Notes: generated from the sequence alone by a model not told the origin. A stretch of 64,000 bases of DNA from Streptomyces sp. NBC_01754 (GCF_035918015.1 NZ_CP109132.1:744001-808000), one strand, 5' to 3'. Positions 46,412 through 56,224 are shown, counted from the first letter of the stretch. Numbers and translations are program-made.

Positions 46412-47578
46412 ATGAACGACTTTGGGGCGCGCGAGATGGACGTGGTCGTGATCGGCGCGGGGCAGGCGGGGCTCTCGGCCGCCTACCATCTGCGGCGTAC
46501 CGGCTCCGAGCCCGACAGGGACTTCGTCGTGCTCGACCACGCGCCCCGGCCGGGCGGAGCCTGGCAGTTCCGCTGGCCCTCGTTGACGTACGGCAAGGTC
46601 CACGGCATGCACTCCCTGCCCGGTATGGAGCTAACGAAGGCCGATGACAGGCTGCCCTCGTCCGAGGTGATCGGCGCGTACTTCACGGCGTACGAGCGCC
46701 GCTTCGGGCTGCGGGTGCACCGGCCGGTCGACGTGAGCGCAGTACGCGAGGGCGGGGACGGCCGGCTGCTCGTGGAGACCTCGGAGGGCGAGTACGCCAC
46801 CCGTGCGCTGATCAACGCGACGGGTACCTGGGACCGCCCGTTCTGGCCGCGCTACCCGGGCCAGGAGAGCTTCCTGGGACGGCAACTGCACACCGCGCAC
46901 TATCAGGGGCCGGAGGAGTTCGCCGGGCTCCGGGTGGTCGTGGTCGGCGGCGGCGCCTCGGCCACCCAGCACCTGATGGAAATCGCGGAGGCCGCTTCGG
47001 CGACCTACTGGGTGACCCGCAGGCCCCCGGTGTTCCGCGAGGGGCCGTTCGGCGAGGAAGAGGGGCGTGCCGCCGTCGCGATGGTCGAGGAGCGTGTACG
47101 GCTCGGACTGCCGCCTCAGAGCGTGGTCAGCGTGACCGGGCTGCCGTTGAGCGAGGCCGTCCGGCACGCTCGTGAGCAGGGTGTGCTCGACCGACTCCCC
47201 ATGTTCGAGCGCGTCACCGAGAACGGGGTGGCGTGGGCCGACGGCCGCGAGGCAGCGGCGGACGTGATCCTTTGGGCGACCGGTTTCCGGGCCGCCGTCG
47301 ACCATCTGGCCCCGCTGAAGCTCCGCGAGCCCGGAGGTGGCATCCGCGTCGAGGACACCCGGGCCGTACGCGACCCGCGGGTGCATCTCGTCGGGTACGG
47401 GCCGTCCGCCAGCACGATCGGCGCCAACCGGGCCGGGCGTGCCGCGGTACGTTCGGTCGGGCGCCTGCTGAACCGCGCGGCCGCCCGGCCGGACCAGCAC
47501 CCTTCCGAACATCCGGCCACGGGACGGCGTGCCCGGCCGAACCACTCCCGAGTCCAGGGGGCGGCCACGCCGCGGTAG
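46412..47578 (+). CDS. Flavin-dependent monooxygenase / NAD(P)-binding oxidoreductase
   Basis: 388 residues from ATG 46412. FAD motif GAGQAGLSA lies at the N-terminus, NADPH motif GGGASATQ in the middle, and the late ATGFRA motif of flavin monooxygenases is present. It belongs to the YUCCA/FMO-like class that hydroxylates nitrogen, sulfur or activated carbon. Near the N-terminus PGGAWQFRWPSLTYGK fits the FAD-binding loop. Substrate unknown. The indole-prenylation genes lie 8 kb away and are not an operon with it, so a link is speculative. Confidence 0.85.
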   Translation: MNDFGAREMDVVVIGAGQAGLSAAYHLRRTGSEPDRDFVVLDHAPRPGGAWQFRWPSLTYGKVHGMHSLPGMELTKADDRLPSSEVIGAYFTAYERRFGLRVHRPVDVSAVREGGDGRLLVETSEGEYATRALINATGTWDRPFWPRYPGQESFLGRQLHTAHYQGPEEFAGLRVVVVGGGASATQHLMEIAEAASATYWVTRRPPVFREGPFGEEEGRAAVAMVEERVRLGLPPQSVVSVTGLPLSEAVRHAREQGVLDRLPMFERVTENGVAWADGREAAADVILWATGFRAAVDHLAPLKLREPGGGIRVEDTRAVRDPRVHLVGYGPSASTIGANRAGRAAVRSVGRLLNRAAARPDQHPSEHPATGRRARPNHSRVQGAATPR

Positions 47579-47590
47579 GTTCCGTCGGCC

Positions 47591-47622
47591 GCCCGGCCGC
47601 CCGGCCCCCCGGGCGGCCGGGC
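47591..47622. terminator. Bidirectional terminator hairpin
   Basis: A perfect 14-bp stem (GCCCGGCCGCCCGG with CCGGGCGGCCGGGC) around CCCC lies 12 nt after the monooxygenase stop. It separates it from the convergent ABC exporter gene. No T tract. Confidence 0.75.
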
Positions 47623-47766
47623 TCTGGTGGCTCAGGCCGCCTGGGGAAAGTGCGGCAGGAGGGGGAGCCAGCGTGGGCGTCGATCCCGCGTGGCGCTTCC
47701 ATGGGCTGGGCTCATGCCGTACCTGAGGCGGCCCGGATCCGCACGAGCGGGAACGTTCCCCGGTTC

Positions 47767-49575
47767 TCAGGTGACCGCCGCCGGGGCCATGACTCCGTCG
47801 CGGCTGATCAGTGCGGCGTAGCGGCCGCCCAGCTCGAGGAGTTCCTCATGGGTGCCGCGCTCGGCGGCGCGGCCGCCGTCCAGGACGACGATCTGGTCCG
47901 CGTCCCGGACGGTGGAGAGGCGGTGGGCGATGGTGAGGGTTGTGCGGCCCTTGGACAGGGCGTCGATCGCCTGCTGCACGGCGTGTTCCGTACGGGTGTC
48001 GAGGGCACTGGTCGCCTCGTCGAGGATCAGCACCGGCGGGTCCCGAAGGATGGTGCGGGCGATGGCGAGCCGCTGCTTCTCACCGCCCGAGAAGCGGTAA
48101 CCACGCTCCCCCACCAAGGTGTCGTAGCCGTCGGGCAGGGACGCGATGTGCTCGTGGATCTGGGCGGCGCGCGCCGCGGCCTCGATCTCCTCGCCGGTGG
48201 CGTCCGGTTTGGCGAAGCGGAGGTTCTCGGCAACGGAGGCGTGAAAGAGGTAGGTCTCCTGGGAAACCACGCCGACGGCCCGGGCGAGGGTGTCGAAGTC
48301 CAGGTCCCGGACGTCCACCCCGTCGAGGGTGACCCGACCCGCGGTGACGTCGTACAGCCGCGGCACCAGATAGCTGAGGGTCGACTTCCCCGATCCGGTG
48401 GGCCCGACGACCGCCAGGCTGTGTCCGGCCGGCACGGTCACGTCGATGCCGCTCAGGGTCGGACCGGCCTTCTCGTCGTAGCCGAAGGTGACGTCCTCGA
48501 AGGCGATCTCGCCCCGGACCTTCTCCAGCCGGACGGGCTTCTCGGACTCGGTGATGTCCACGTCGAGGTCGAGGTACTCGAAGATCCGCTGGAACAGGGC
48601 GAGGGACGTCTGCATCTGCACGCCGGTGGAGAGCAGGCTCACGGCCGGCCGGAAGAGGCCCTGCTGGAGCGAGACGAAGGCGACCAGCGTGCCGAGGGAG
48701 ACCGATGTGACGTCCGAGCGCAGGGTGAGACCGGCCGCCCAGTAGATGACGGCGGGCATGGCGGCCATGACGATGCCGATCGTCGACATACGCCAGCGCC
48801 CCGCCATGCTGGATCGCACCTCCAGATCGACCAGACGCTCCGACTCCTCGGCGAACGTCTTGGTGAGCGAGTCCGACCGTCCCATGGTGCGGCCGAGCAG
48901 GATGCCGCTGACCGAGAGCGACTCGGTGACCGTGGCCGCCATCGCCGCCATCTGCTTCTGGCGCTGGGTGGTGATCTTCTTTCGCTCCTGGCCCACCCTG
49001 CGGCTGATCCAGACGAAGACGGGCAGCAGGAGCAGCGAGACGACCGTGAGCCGCCAGTCCAGCGCCAGCATGGCGACCACGGTGGCGACGACCGCGGTGA
49101 GGTTGGAGACCAACGAGGTCGCGGTGGAGGTGACCGTCGCCTGCATGCCCCCGATGTCGTTGGCGATGCGGGACTGGACCTCACCGGTGCGGGTCCGGGT
49201 GAAGAAGGCGAGCGGCATCCGCTGGAGCTGGGTGTAGACCGCGGTGCGCAGATCGTGCATGACCCGCTGGCCGACCGTCGTGGAGATCAGGGTCTGGAGG
49301 ACTCCGAAGACGCTGTTCATCACCGCGGTGAGGATCATGCCGAGTGCGAGGAGCGTGAGCAGGCCCGTGCGACCTTGGGGAATCGCCGTGTCCAGGATCT
49401 CGCGCAGGAGGAAGGGCGAGGCGACCGACACCAGCGAGGAGGCGCCGACCAGCAGGCCGACCAGAGCGAGCCGACCTCGGTAGGGGCGGAAGAGGCGGAA
49501 GATACGGCGCAGTTCGGCGGGCGGCTGCCGACCGTCCCGGGCCGGCGGCGTCCACACGGTTTCGTCGGGTTTCAT
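47767..49575 (-). CDS. ABC exporter half-transporter (fused membrane and ATPase domains)
   Basis: 602 residues from ATG 49575 with AAGGAG directly upstream. An N-terminal six-helix exporter domain precedes an ATPase with all motifs intact: GPTGSGKST near 389, FSGGEKQ near 497, and LILDEATSALD. It should work as a homodimer exporting drugs or lipids. It is divergent from a MarR regulator 127 bp away, a classic arrangement for a regulated multidrug pump. Confidence 0.92.
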   Translation of the reverse strand: MKPDETVWTPPARDGRQPPAELRRIFRLFRPYRGRLALVGLLVGASSLVSVASPFLLREILDTAIPQGRTGLLTLLALGMILTAVMNSVFGVLQTLISTTVGQRVMHDLRTAVYTQLQRMPLAFFTRTRTGEVQSRIANDIGGMQATVTSTATSLVSNLTAVVATVVAMLALDWRLTVVSLLLLPVFVWISRRVGQERKKITTQRQKQMAAMAATVTESLSVSGILLGRTMGRSDSLTKTFAEESERLVDLEVRSSMAGRWRMSTIGIVMAAMPAVIYWAAGLTLRSDVTSVSLGTLVAFVSLQQGLFRPAVSLLSTGVQMQTSLALFQRIFEYLDLDVDITESEKPVRLEKVRGEIAFEDVTFGYDEKAGPTLSGIDVTVPAGHSLAVVGPTGSGKSTLSYLVPRLYDVTAGRVTLDGVDVRDLDFDTLARAVGVVSQETYLFHASVAENLRFAKPDATGEEIEAAARAAQIHEHIASLPDGYDTLVGERGYRFSGGEKQRLAIARTILRDPPVLILDEATSALDTRTEHAVQQAIDALSKGRTTLTIAHRLSTVRDADQIVVLDGGRAAERGTHEELLELGGRYAALISRDGVMAPAAVT

Positions 49576-49655
49576 GAGCTCCTTCGGCCGGGAGAGGAGG
49601 GGCGGAATCGGGTCAGGCGGGGACAGAGAAGCCGGACCGTTGGAGAGCATAGCTC

Positions 49656-49667
49656 ATAGTTACCTAT
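49656..49667. promoter_or_regulatory. Probable MarR operator between exporter and regulator genes
   Basis: ATAGTTACCTAT is palindromic at 10 of 12 positions and lies in the unusually A/T-rich centre of the divergent spacer. It overlaps the upstream edge of TATACT (49665-49670), a possible -10 box for the MarR gene. Autoregulation plus pump repression is the expected mode. Confidence 0.5.
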
Positions 49668-49702
49668 ACTCACAATGAACCAAGTCCTGTTATCGTTCCC
49701 GC

Positions 49703-50161
49703 ATGGATTCCCCCGACTCCGCACCCGACTCCGACGGCCTCCTGGCCGAGCAGCTGCTGCGGCTCACCCGCCGCCTCCAGCGCATCCAGAGCAGGCAGCT
49801 GGAGCCGATCGGCATCACCCCGGCCCAGTTCCGGCTCCTGCGCACGGTCGCGCACTACGAGGACCCTCCCCGGATGGCGGATCTGGCCCTGCGGCTCGAT
49901 GTCGTGCCGCGTGCGGTGACCACCCTGGTCGACGGCCTGGAGGCGTGCGGCCGGGTCCGTCGCGCACCGGACCCGACCAATCGCCGGGTGGTCCGCATCG
50001 AGATCACCGACGAGGGCAGGGCCGTGCTGCGTTCCCTGCGCAACGCGCGCAGGACCGCCGTGCAGGAGATCCTCACCCCTTTGACCACCGGGCAGCGTGA
50101 GGTGCTCGGTGGCCTGTTGACCGCTCTGGTCGACGGGATGCCGGAGCACCATCGCCGCTGA
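49703..50161 (+). CDS. MarR-family transcriptional regulator
   Basis: 152 residues from ATG 49703. The winged helix is evident: RMADLALRLDVVPRAVTTLVDGLEACG for recognition helices and PDPTNRRVVRIEITDEGRAVL for the wing, each part being the family pattern. It faces the ABC exporter gene across a shared promoter and presumably represses it until a ligand binds. A very stable hairpin follows its stop. Confidence 0.92.
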   Translation: MDSPDSAPDSDGLLAEQLLRLTRRLQRIQSRQLEPIGITPAQFRLLRTVAHYEDPPRMADLALRLDVVPRAVTTLVDGLEACGRVRRAPDPTNRRVVRIEITDEGRAVLRSLRNARRTAVQEILTPLTTGQREVLGGLLTALVDGMPEHHRR

Positions 50162-50241
50162 GGCGCGGGGCGCGGCCAGGGCATGGCCGTCACGGACCGT
50201 CGCCGACCGGCGTCAACGGCCCGATCCGCCTCGACGCATCG

Positions 50242-50283
50242 ACGACCAGGTAACAGGGCGAAAGCGCCCTGTTACCTGGTCGT
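50242..50283. terminator. Very stable bidirectional terminator hairpin
   Basis: A perfect 19-bp stem (ACGACCAGGTAACAGGGCG with its complement) around AAAG lies between the MarR gene and a convergent DUF2267 gene. It is the longest uninterrupted small hairpin I noticed in the window. Confidence 0.85.
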
Positions 50284-50455
50284 GCCGGTCCGCGCCGCCG
50301 TCGTCCCCTGCCGGACGCGGGCCGCGCGGAAACTGCCGTCGAGGACGGTGATCCGGACGGACCGGTGCGGCCCCGCCCGGCAGACCCTGGCCACCTCCTG
50401 CGGGCCCCTTCCGCCCCCGGCTCCCCCTTCGGGCTTCCGAGGACTTCCCAGGCCG

Positions 50456-50881
50456 TCAGCCCGTCTCGTCGGAGGCGCGGCCCGAGGGCAGCAGCTCTCG
50501 GATGTCCGCGGGCAGCGCCCCGGCCACGTTGTCCATGAGCTCCGGAGCCAGGGCGGCGTCGAGTACCTCCAGCACGGCGGCTGCCTCACGTACGGCCGCG
50601 TCCTCGTCCGTTCCGGCACGGGCGGCGATCCGCCCGGCGAACGTGGCCAGGCCGAATCGCTCGGCCGCAGGACTCGAAGGCCCGACGGCCGAGGAACCGG
50701 TCGCCTCCCGAACGGACGCGGCGAGTTCCGGCGGTAGCTGAGCGGCCATGTGGTCGGCGAGCCCGGACGGCAGCCGTTCACCCAGCGTGGCCAGCACGGC
50801 CCACGTCGCCCGCTCGGCCGGCCCTCGGCTCGGCAGCTGAGCCAGCGCCTGCACTTTTCCGATCATTTCGTCATGCTGCAT
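50456..50881 (-). CDS. DUF2267 domain protein
   Basis: 141 residues from ATG 50881, with a purine-rich GGAGGGAG upstream. Two helical repeats of the DUF2267 type are seen: ATWAVLATLGERLPSGLADHMAAQLPPEL, then AAVLEVLDAALAPELMDNVAGALPADIRELLP, each with the ERL.../LPxE pattern of the family. Function unknown. It is soluble, with no membrane segment. Monocistronic as far as can be seen. Confidence 0.8.
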   Translation of the reverse strand: MQHDEMIGKVQALAQLPSRGPAERATWAVLATLGERLPSGLADHMAAQLPPELAASVREATGSSAVGPSSPAAERFGLATFAGRIAARAGTDEDAAVREAAAVLEVLDAALAPELMDNVAGALPADIRELLPSGRASDETG

Positions 50882-51323
50882 GAGGTGATCTCCCTCCGCC
50901 TGGCGCGGTTCGGTGGCACGGTTGCGCGGCGCGCCCTCAAAGGCCCTGAGCGGTATGGGTTCGGTGCCGCCAGCGGCTTCCGGACAGGCGCCGGTTCGTG
51001 GGCGTTCTCCGCGTGCGCGATCACCTCACCGACTGCCCGGCCGCTCGGATCACCGTCTCGGTTCACCGGTAACGGGGGCCGGCGTCCGTGACGGTGCGAC
51101 ACCAGACGCGCCGACCGCTCTCGATCCGGTCACCGGCGTGCTCCTGTGCAAGCGTGCGGCAGGGAGTGAGCGAGGACCCCGGTGGCCACTGGCTGGCAAC
51201 CCCGTTCGCACGGGCCAGGCCGCCTCTTCGGTCAGCAGTCGGCGCGCCGTTCGGCGGCGTCCCGCCGCTTGTCCCGTTGACCACCGGGTCCGCGCGCGAG
51301 ACGCCGCCGGCCGGGCCTCGCCG
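50882..51323. other. Intergenic stretch without recognisable gene
   Basis: About 440 bp. Long open frames exist on both strands because of high GC, but none shows a ribosome site plus a recognisable product. It presumably contains the promoter of the DUF2267 gene. Confidence 0.4.
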
Positions 51324-51665
51324 TCAACGGTCGTAGTGGGTGGGCGGATAGGGGTCGCGGTCCTTGCGGGCCTGCAACTGGTCGGGCTTCATCTCGCCCC
51401 GCTTGACCTCGCGGTCGATCTCCGCCTTCTCCTCCCGGTAGGCGTCCGTGTCTTCGGTGGAGGTACGCGACGGTGTGTCGGTGGCCGGCGGGACGTTGTC
51501 GGGGTCGTAGTCGGTGACACCCGTATCCGCACGCTCCTGCTCGGTGCGCAGCTCCAGGGCCCTGTCGTCGGGGCGCCGCGGCATACCCCGGCTCCGGCCC
51601 GGCTCGTGAGGGGTCCGGCTCTGCGGGGTCGGACCCGACTCGGGGTCGCGGTCTGGCTTGGCCAT
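51324..51665 (-). CDS. Small hydrophilic, probably disordered protein
   Basis: 113 residues from ATG 51665 with a near-perfect Shine-Dalgarno AGGAGGAATC. The product is almost entirely charged and polar (MAKPDRDPESGPTPQ, then EEKAEIDREVKRGEMKPDQL, ending YPPTHYDR), with no hydrophobic core or cysteine. Similar small hydrophilic proteins of unknown function are frequent in Streptomyces; I recognise no family. Confidence 0.7.
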   Translation of the reverse strand: MAKPDRDPESGPTPQSRTPHEPGRSRGMPRRPDDRALELRTEQERADTGVTDYDPDNVPPATDTPSRTSTEDTDAYREEKAEIDREVKRGEMKPDQLQARKDRDPYPPTHYDR

Positions 51666-52463
51666 GATTCCTCCTGGAATCCCGCTACCACGGGCCAGGC
51701 GATGTCCAGCCGGTTGCCCGAGGGCACAGCGGGTACGACCGGCCGGGTATCGACAGTCCGCCATATACGGGACGAAAGAGTACGGACCTTCCCTGTCCAT
51801 CCTGACACCGCCAGGGCCTCTTCGCTTCGTGGCGTCGATCGGCGCCGCAGGCGTGCGTTCCGCCGTGACGGACGGGCCATCGCGTGCCCCGCGACATCCG
51901 GGGGATCGGTCTCGCCGGACAACCGAACCGCCGGACGACCGAACCGCCGGACAGCCGGACAGCCGGACAGCCGGACAGCCGGACAGCCGCACCGTCGACG
52001 CCCACAAGCGTCTGGTCCTGCTTCCGCCCGGCACCGCCCGACCTGGCTGGGCCCCCGTAGGCGGTGGCCGTCGGAACCCGTTGCTCGTGCGGCGGGGACA
52101 GTTCCCCGGTCGCTGTGCCGCCGACGCCAAGAGCCGAGCTGTCCGACCTGTTGGGTAGCCTGCGGATCGTGGAAATCGAACCGGGCGCCGAGGACTGGCC
52201 CGTGGGGGAGATCCCCTTCCGGCATGGGTTCACCGGGCCCGCGCCATCGGCGCGCGGCGGCAGCGCCCGCTCCGGAACCGGCCGTGACGAGGCGAAATAA
52301 TCGCTTGCCTCAAAGAGGGGCGAGAAGCGAACCTTGCACGGTTTACTCCCCTGATTCACCGTCCACTCCTCCTGATCCGCCGTCCACCCCCTGTTCCACC
52401 CGCTCCGCCTGTTCCACGAGATCCGTATGACGGATCTCCGCTCCTTCCGATCCTTGGGACGTC
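51666..52463. other. Long intergenic region upstream of the ABC exporter operon
   Basis: About 800 bp without a convincing gene. It contains an 8-bp tandem repeat (51915-51986) and, from about 52300, a more A/T-rich stretch likely to hold the promoter of the ABC operon. I cannot assign promoter boxes. Confidence 0.45.
51915..51986. repeat. Tandem repeat of an 8-bp unit with diverged 16-bp flank units
   Basis: Five perfect copies of CCGGACAG occupy 51947-51986, preceded by two related units containing CCGGAC and CCGAACCG at 51915-51946. The unit length is not a multiple of three and the region is non-coding. Confidence 0.9.
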
Positions 52464-54428
52464 ATGCAGATTCGCGATCTTCCGTACTCGGATCCCGGCG
52501 ATCCCGACGTCAGGTCGGGCCCACGTTTCCTCCTCTGGCTGGGCCGCGGTCAGCTCACCGGCCAGCTCAAGTCCCTCTCCTGGGGGCTGATGCACCATTG
52601 TGCGCTCGCCGGACTTCCGCTCGGTGTGGGGCTCGCGGTCCAGGCCGTCGTCGAGGGTTCCGGCCGCGGCCTCGTGTTCGCCGGGCTGCTCATCGTCGCG
52701 CTCGGCGTCCTCGTCTCGGTGGGCGACACCATGCTCCACCGGACGGCGGTCACCAACTGGATCACCGCGGCGGCCCGGGTGCAGCAGCTGCTGTCCCGTA
52801 AGACCGCGGAACTGGGGTCGGCGCTGACCCGGCGGGTCGCGGCGGGCGAGGTCGTCGCCGTCTCCACCGGTGACGTCGAGAAGATCGGCTGGTTCATCGA
52901 GGCCCTGTCGCGTTTCGCCGCGGCCGCGCTCGCCCTCGTCCTGATCTGCGTCTGGCTCGTCCTCTATCTGCCGTCCCTGGGCCTCCTGGTCGCGCTCGCG
53001 GCGCCCGCCCTCGCCCTCGCCGTGCTGCCGCTCCTCCCCCGGGCCACCCGGTGGGCGGACATCCAGCGCGAGAAGGCGGGTCACGCCACCGAGCTGGCCT
53101 CCGACACCGTGGCGGGCCTGCGCGTGCTGCGCGGAATCGGCGGCGAGGAGCTGTTCCTCGGCCGCTATCGGCGCGCTTCCCAGGAGGTCCGCAAGGCAGC
53201 CGTGCGCAGCGCCCGGATGTGGGCCCTCATCTCGGCTGTCCAGGTACTCCTTCCGGGCGTGCTGCTGATCGCGTTGGTCCGGTACGGGGCCACGCTGGTG
53301 CAGGACGGGCGCATCGAGGTCGGGCAGCTGGTGACCGTCTACAGCGCGGCGACGCTGATGCTCTTCCCGCTCCGGAACTTCGAGGAGATCGCCATGGCGT
53401 ACTCCTTCTCCCGGCCGTCCGCGCAGCGGGCCGTCCGGGTGCTGTCCCTGAGCCGCAGCACCCAGGCGTCGACGCTCGAGGCGATGGTCCCCGAGGGGGA
53501 CCTGTACGACCCCGTGACCGGACTGCTGGCGCCCCGGGGTCTGTTCACCGCCGTGGTCTGCGGCGACCCCGACGAGGCGGGCAGGCTGGCCGACCGGCTC
53601 GGCGGACACGCCGAGCCCGGCGGCGGACGGGCAGACGACACACGGGCAGACGACGGCACACGGACGCACGGCGGCGAAGAGGACGCCGACGACCGGGACT
53701 GCGGCGAGGCGGGCACGGCAGGGGCCGAAGGGGACCGCGCCGGGAGGCGCCGGATCCCGTCGGTGCTGCTCGGCGGTGTGGCCCTGGACGATCTGCCGCT
53801 CGGCTCGGCCCGGACCGCGGTCCTCGTGCAGGACAAGGACCCGGTGCTGCTCTCCGGGACGCTGCGCGAGCTGCTGGACGTACCGTCGCGAGGCACGGTC
53901 GCCCCGAAGGACGCGCTGGCCGCCGCGCAGTGCGCCGACGTGCTGGACGCGCTGGCCCAGGCGTCCGCCGACGCGGACGGCGATCCGATGAACACCCGGA
54001 TCACCGAGCGTGGGCGCTCCCTCTCCGGCGGCCAGCGCCAGCGGCTCGCGCTGGCGCGCTCCCTGGTCACCGATCCCGAGGCGCTCGTGCTGGACGAACC
54101 GACGTCCGCCGTCGACTCGCACACGGAGTCCCGGGTCGCCGCGGGTGTGAAGCGGCTGCGGGAGGGCCGGACGACGGTGGCGTTCTCCTCGTCCCCCTTG
54201 CTGCTGGGTCTCGCCGACCGGGTGGCGCTGGTACACGGCGGCCGGGTCGTGGCGACCGGTACCCACCAGGACCTGCTGCGCGACGAGCCGCGCTACCGGG
54301 CGGTCGTCACCCGGGAGACCGACGACACCATCGCGGCCCCGGCCGCCCAGGACGGACCGGACCGGCTCGCCTCGACCGACGCGTCGCGGACGGCCGAAGC
54401 CATCGAGGAAATCGAGGAGCGGGCATGA
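52464..54428 (+). CDS. ABC exporter half-transporter with degenerate Walker A (pair 1, subunit A)
   Basis: 654 residues from ATG 52464. The exporter membrane domain fills residues 1-330. In the ATPase the Walker A region near 363 reads VVCGDPDEAGRL and lacks the Gly-Lys-Ser/Thr, so it should not bind ATP productively. The signature LSGGQRQ near 520 and Walker B ALVLDEPTSAVD are intact. A Gly/Asp-rich insertion of about 40 residues follows the damaged Walker A. This is the non-catalytic half of a heterodimer whose partner is encoded next, with a 4-bp overlap. Confidence 0.92.
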   Translation: MQIRDLPYSDPGDPDVRSGPRFLLWLGRGQLTGQLKSLSWGLMHHCALAGLPLGVGLAVQAVVEGSGRGLVFAGLLIVALGVLVSVGDTMLHRTAVTNWITAAARVQQLLSRKTAELGSALTRRVAAGEVVAVSTGDVEKIGWFIEALSRFAAAALALVLICVWLVLYLPSLGLLVALAAPALALAVLPLLPRATRWADIQREKAGHATELASDTVAGLRVLRGIGGEELFLGRYRRASQEVRKAAVRSARMWALISAVQVLLPGVLLIALVRYGATLVQDGRIEVGQLVTVYSAATLMLFPLRNFEEIAMAYSFSRPSAQRAVRVLSLSRSTQASTLEAMVPEGDLYDPVTGLLAPRGLFTAVVCGDPDEAGRLADRLGGHAEPGGGRADDTRADDGTRTHGGEEDADDRDCGEAGTAGAEGDRAGRRRIPSVLLGGVALDDLPLGSARTAVLVQDKDPVLLSGTLRELLDVPSRGTVAPKDALAAAQCADVLDALAQASADADGDPMNTRITERGRSLSGGQRQRLALARSLVTDPEALVLDEPTSAVDSHTESRVAAGVKRLREGRTTVAFSSSPLLLGLADRVALVHGGRVVATGTHQDLLRDEPRYRAVVTRETDDTIAAPAAQDGPDRLASTDASRTAEAIEEIEERA

Positions 54429-56206
54429 CCGGCATCGCACCACCGGCGTACGACCCGGCCGCCCCGGAGTCGGCGACGACCCTGCCGGTCGGCACGTCCA
54501 CGACCGTACGCACGTACGTACGTTCTCTGCTGCGGCGTCACCGCAGGCCGTTCGCCGTGCTGATCTCGGCCAACGCGGTCGCGGTGATCGCCTCGATCAC
54601 CGGGCCCTACCTGCTGGGCGGACTGGTCGAGGATCTGTCCAACGGTGTCCAGGACCTCCGTCTGGAGCGCACCGTCGCGCTTTTCGCCGTGGCCCTGGTC
54701 GTACAGACCGTGTTCACCCGGACCATGCGGCTGCGCAGCGCGATGCTCGGCGAGGAGATGCTCGCCGACCTGCGCGAGGACTTCCTGGTCCGTTCGGTCG
54801 GGCTGCCCCCGGGCGTCCTGGAACGGGCCGGCACCGGTGATCTGCTCTCCCGGATCACGACGGACATCGACCGGCTGGCCAACGCGATGCGGGAGGCCGT
54901 GCCGCAGCTGGCGATCGGTGTGGTGTGGGTGGGGCTGCTGATCGGCGCGCTCACCGTCACCGCCCCGCCGCTGGCCCTCGCGGTGCTGATCGCGCTGCCG
55001 GTGCTCCTGGTGGGCTGCCGCTGGTACTTCCGCCGGGCGCCGTCCGCGTACCGTTCGGAGGCCGCCGGATACGCGGCGGTCGCAGCGGTGCTGGCCGAGA
55101 CCGTGGACGCCGGGCGGACCGTGGAGTCCCACCGTCTGGGGGCCCGCCGGGTCGCCCTGTCGGACCGGCGCGTCAAGGAGTGGACGGCGTGGGAGCGGTA
55201 CACGCTCTTCCTGCGCTCGGTGCTCTTCCCCGTCATCAACGCCACCTACGTGACGATCCTGGGCGCGGTGCTGCTGCTGGGCGGCTGGTTCGTGATCGAG
55301 GGCTGGCTCACCGTCGGGCAGCTGACGACGGGGGCCCTGCTCGCGCAGATGATGGTGGACCCGATCGGCCTGATCCTGCGCTGGTACGACGAGTTGCAGG
55401 TCGCCCAGGTGTCACTGGCCCGGCTCGTCGGCGTACGGGAGATCGACCCCGACGCGGGCGACGACCTGACCGGGCCGGACGGCCGTGAGGTCCGGGCGGA
55501 CGAGGTGCGCTTCGGCTACCACGCCGGTACGGACGTCCTGCACGGCGTGTCGCTGGACGTCGCCCCGGGTACGCGGGTGGCGCTGGTCGGACCGTCCGGC
55601 GCGGGCAAGTCCACACTCGGCCGGCTGCTGGCCGGGATCTACGCACCCCGCAGCGGCGGGATCACCCTCGGCGGCGCCGAGCTGTCCCGGATGACGGCCG
55701 AGCGGGTACGGAGCCATGTGGCCCTGGTCAACCAGGAGCACCACGTGTTCGTGGGCACACTCCGGGACAACCTCCTCCTGGCGCGTACGGACGCCGAGGA
55801 CGCCCAGCTGTGGGCCTCGCTCGCGGCGGTCGACGCGGACGGCTGGGCCAGGGCCCTGGAGAGCGGCCTGGACACCGAGGTCGGCTCGGGCAGCCTCTCG
55901 CTGACCCCGGCGCAGGCGCAGCAGATCGCCCTGGCCCGGCTGGTGCTGGCGGACCCTCACACGCTCGTACTGGACGAGGCGACCTCGCTGCTCGATCCAC
56001 GGGCGGCCCGGCACCTGGAGCGTTCCCTGGCGCGGGTGCTGGACGGCCGTACGGTGATCGCCATCGCCCACCGGCTGCACACGGCTCACGACGCGGACGT
56101 GATCGCGGTCGTGGAGAACGGCCGGATCACCGAACTGGGCAGCCACGACGAGTTGGTGGCGGCGGACGGCGCCTACGCGGCCCTGTGGCGTTCCTGGCAC
56201 GGCTGA
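54425..56206 (+). CDS. ABC exporter half-transporter with degenerate signature (pair 1, subunit B)
   Basis: 593 residues from ATG 54425. Walker A GPSGAGKST near 389 and Walker B LVLDEATSLLD are intact, but the signature near 494 reads LSLTPAQAQQ instead of LSGGQ. Its good Walker motifs complement subunit A's good signature, and its bad signature would face subunit A's bad Walker A. One composite site should therefore be active and the other dead. The C-terminus ends ADGAYAALWRSWHG, identical in subunit B of pair 2. Confidence 0.92.
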   Translation: MTGIAPPAYDPAAPESATTLPVGTSTTVRTYVRSLLRRHRRPFAVLISANAVAVIASITGPYLLGGLVEDLSNGVQDLRLERTVALFAVALVVQTVFTRTMRLRSAMLGEEMLADLREDFLVRSVGLPPGVLERAGTGDLLSRITTDIDRLANAMREAVPQLAIGVVWVGLLIGALTVTAPPLALAVLIALPVLLVGCRWYFRRAPSAYRSEAAGYAAVAAVLAETVDAGRTVESHRLGARRVALSDRRVKEWTAWERYTLFLRSVLFPVINATYVTILGAVLLLGGWFVIEGWLTVGQLTTGALLAQMMVDPIGLILRWYDELQVAQVSLARLVGVREIDPDAGDDLTGPDGREVRADEVRFGYHAGTDVLHGVSLDVAPGTRVALVGPSGAGKSTLGRLLAGIYAPRSGGITLGGAELSRMTAERVRSHVALVNQEHHVFVGTLRDNLLLARTDAEDAQLWASLAAVDADGWARALESGLDTEVGSGSLSLTPAQAQQIALARLVLADPHTLVLDEATSLLDPRAARHLERSLARVLDGRTVIAIAHRLHTAHDADVIAVVENGRITELGSHDELVAADGAYAALWRSWHG

Positions 56207-56224
56207 GCTCGTAGAGTACGCCGT

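Noticed and set aside
51915..51986. Tandem repeat considered as a CRISPR array
   Set aside because: The units are 8 bp and contiguous, with no spacers of constant length and no cas genes nearby.
52356..54443. 695-codon minus-strand frame
   Set aside because: Antisense to the ABC half-transporter at 52464-54428, which has clear signature and Walker B motifs.
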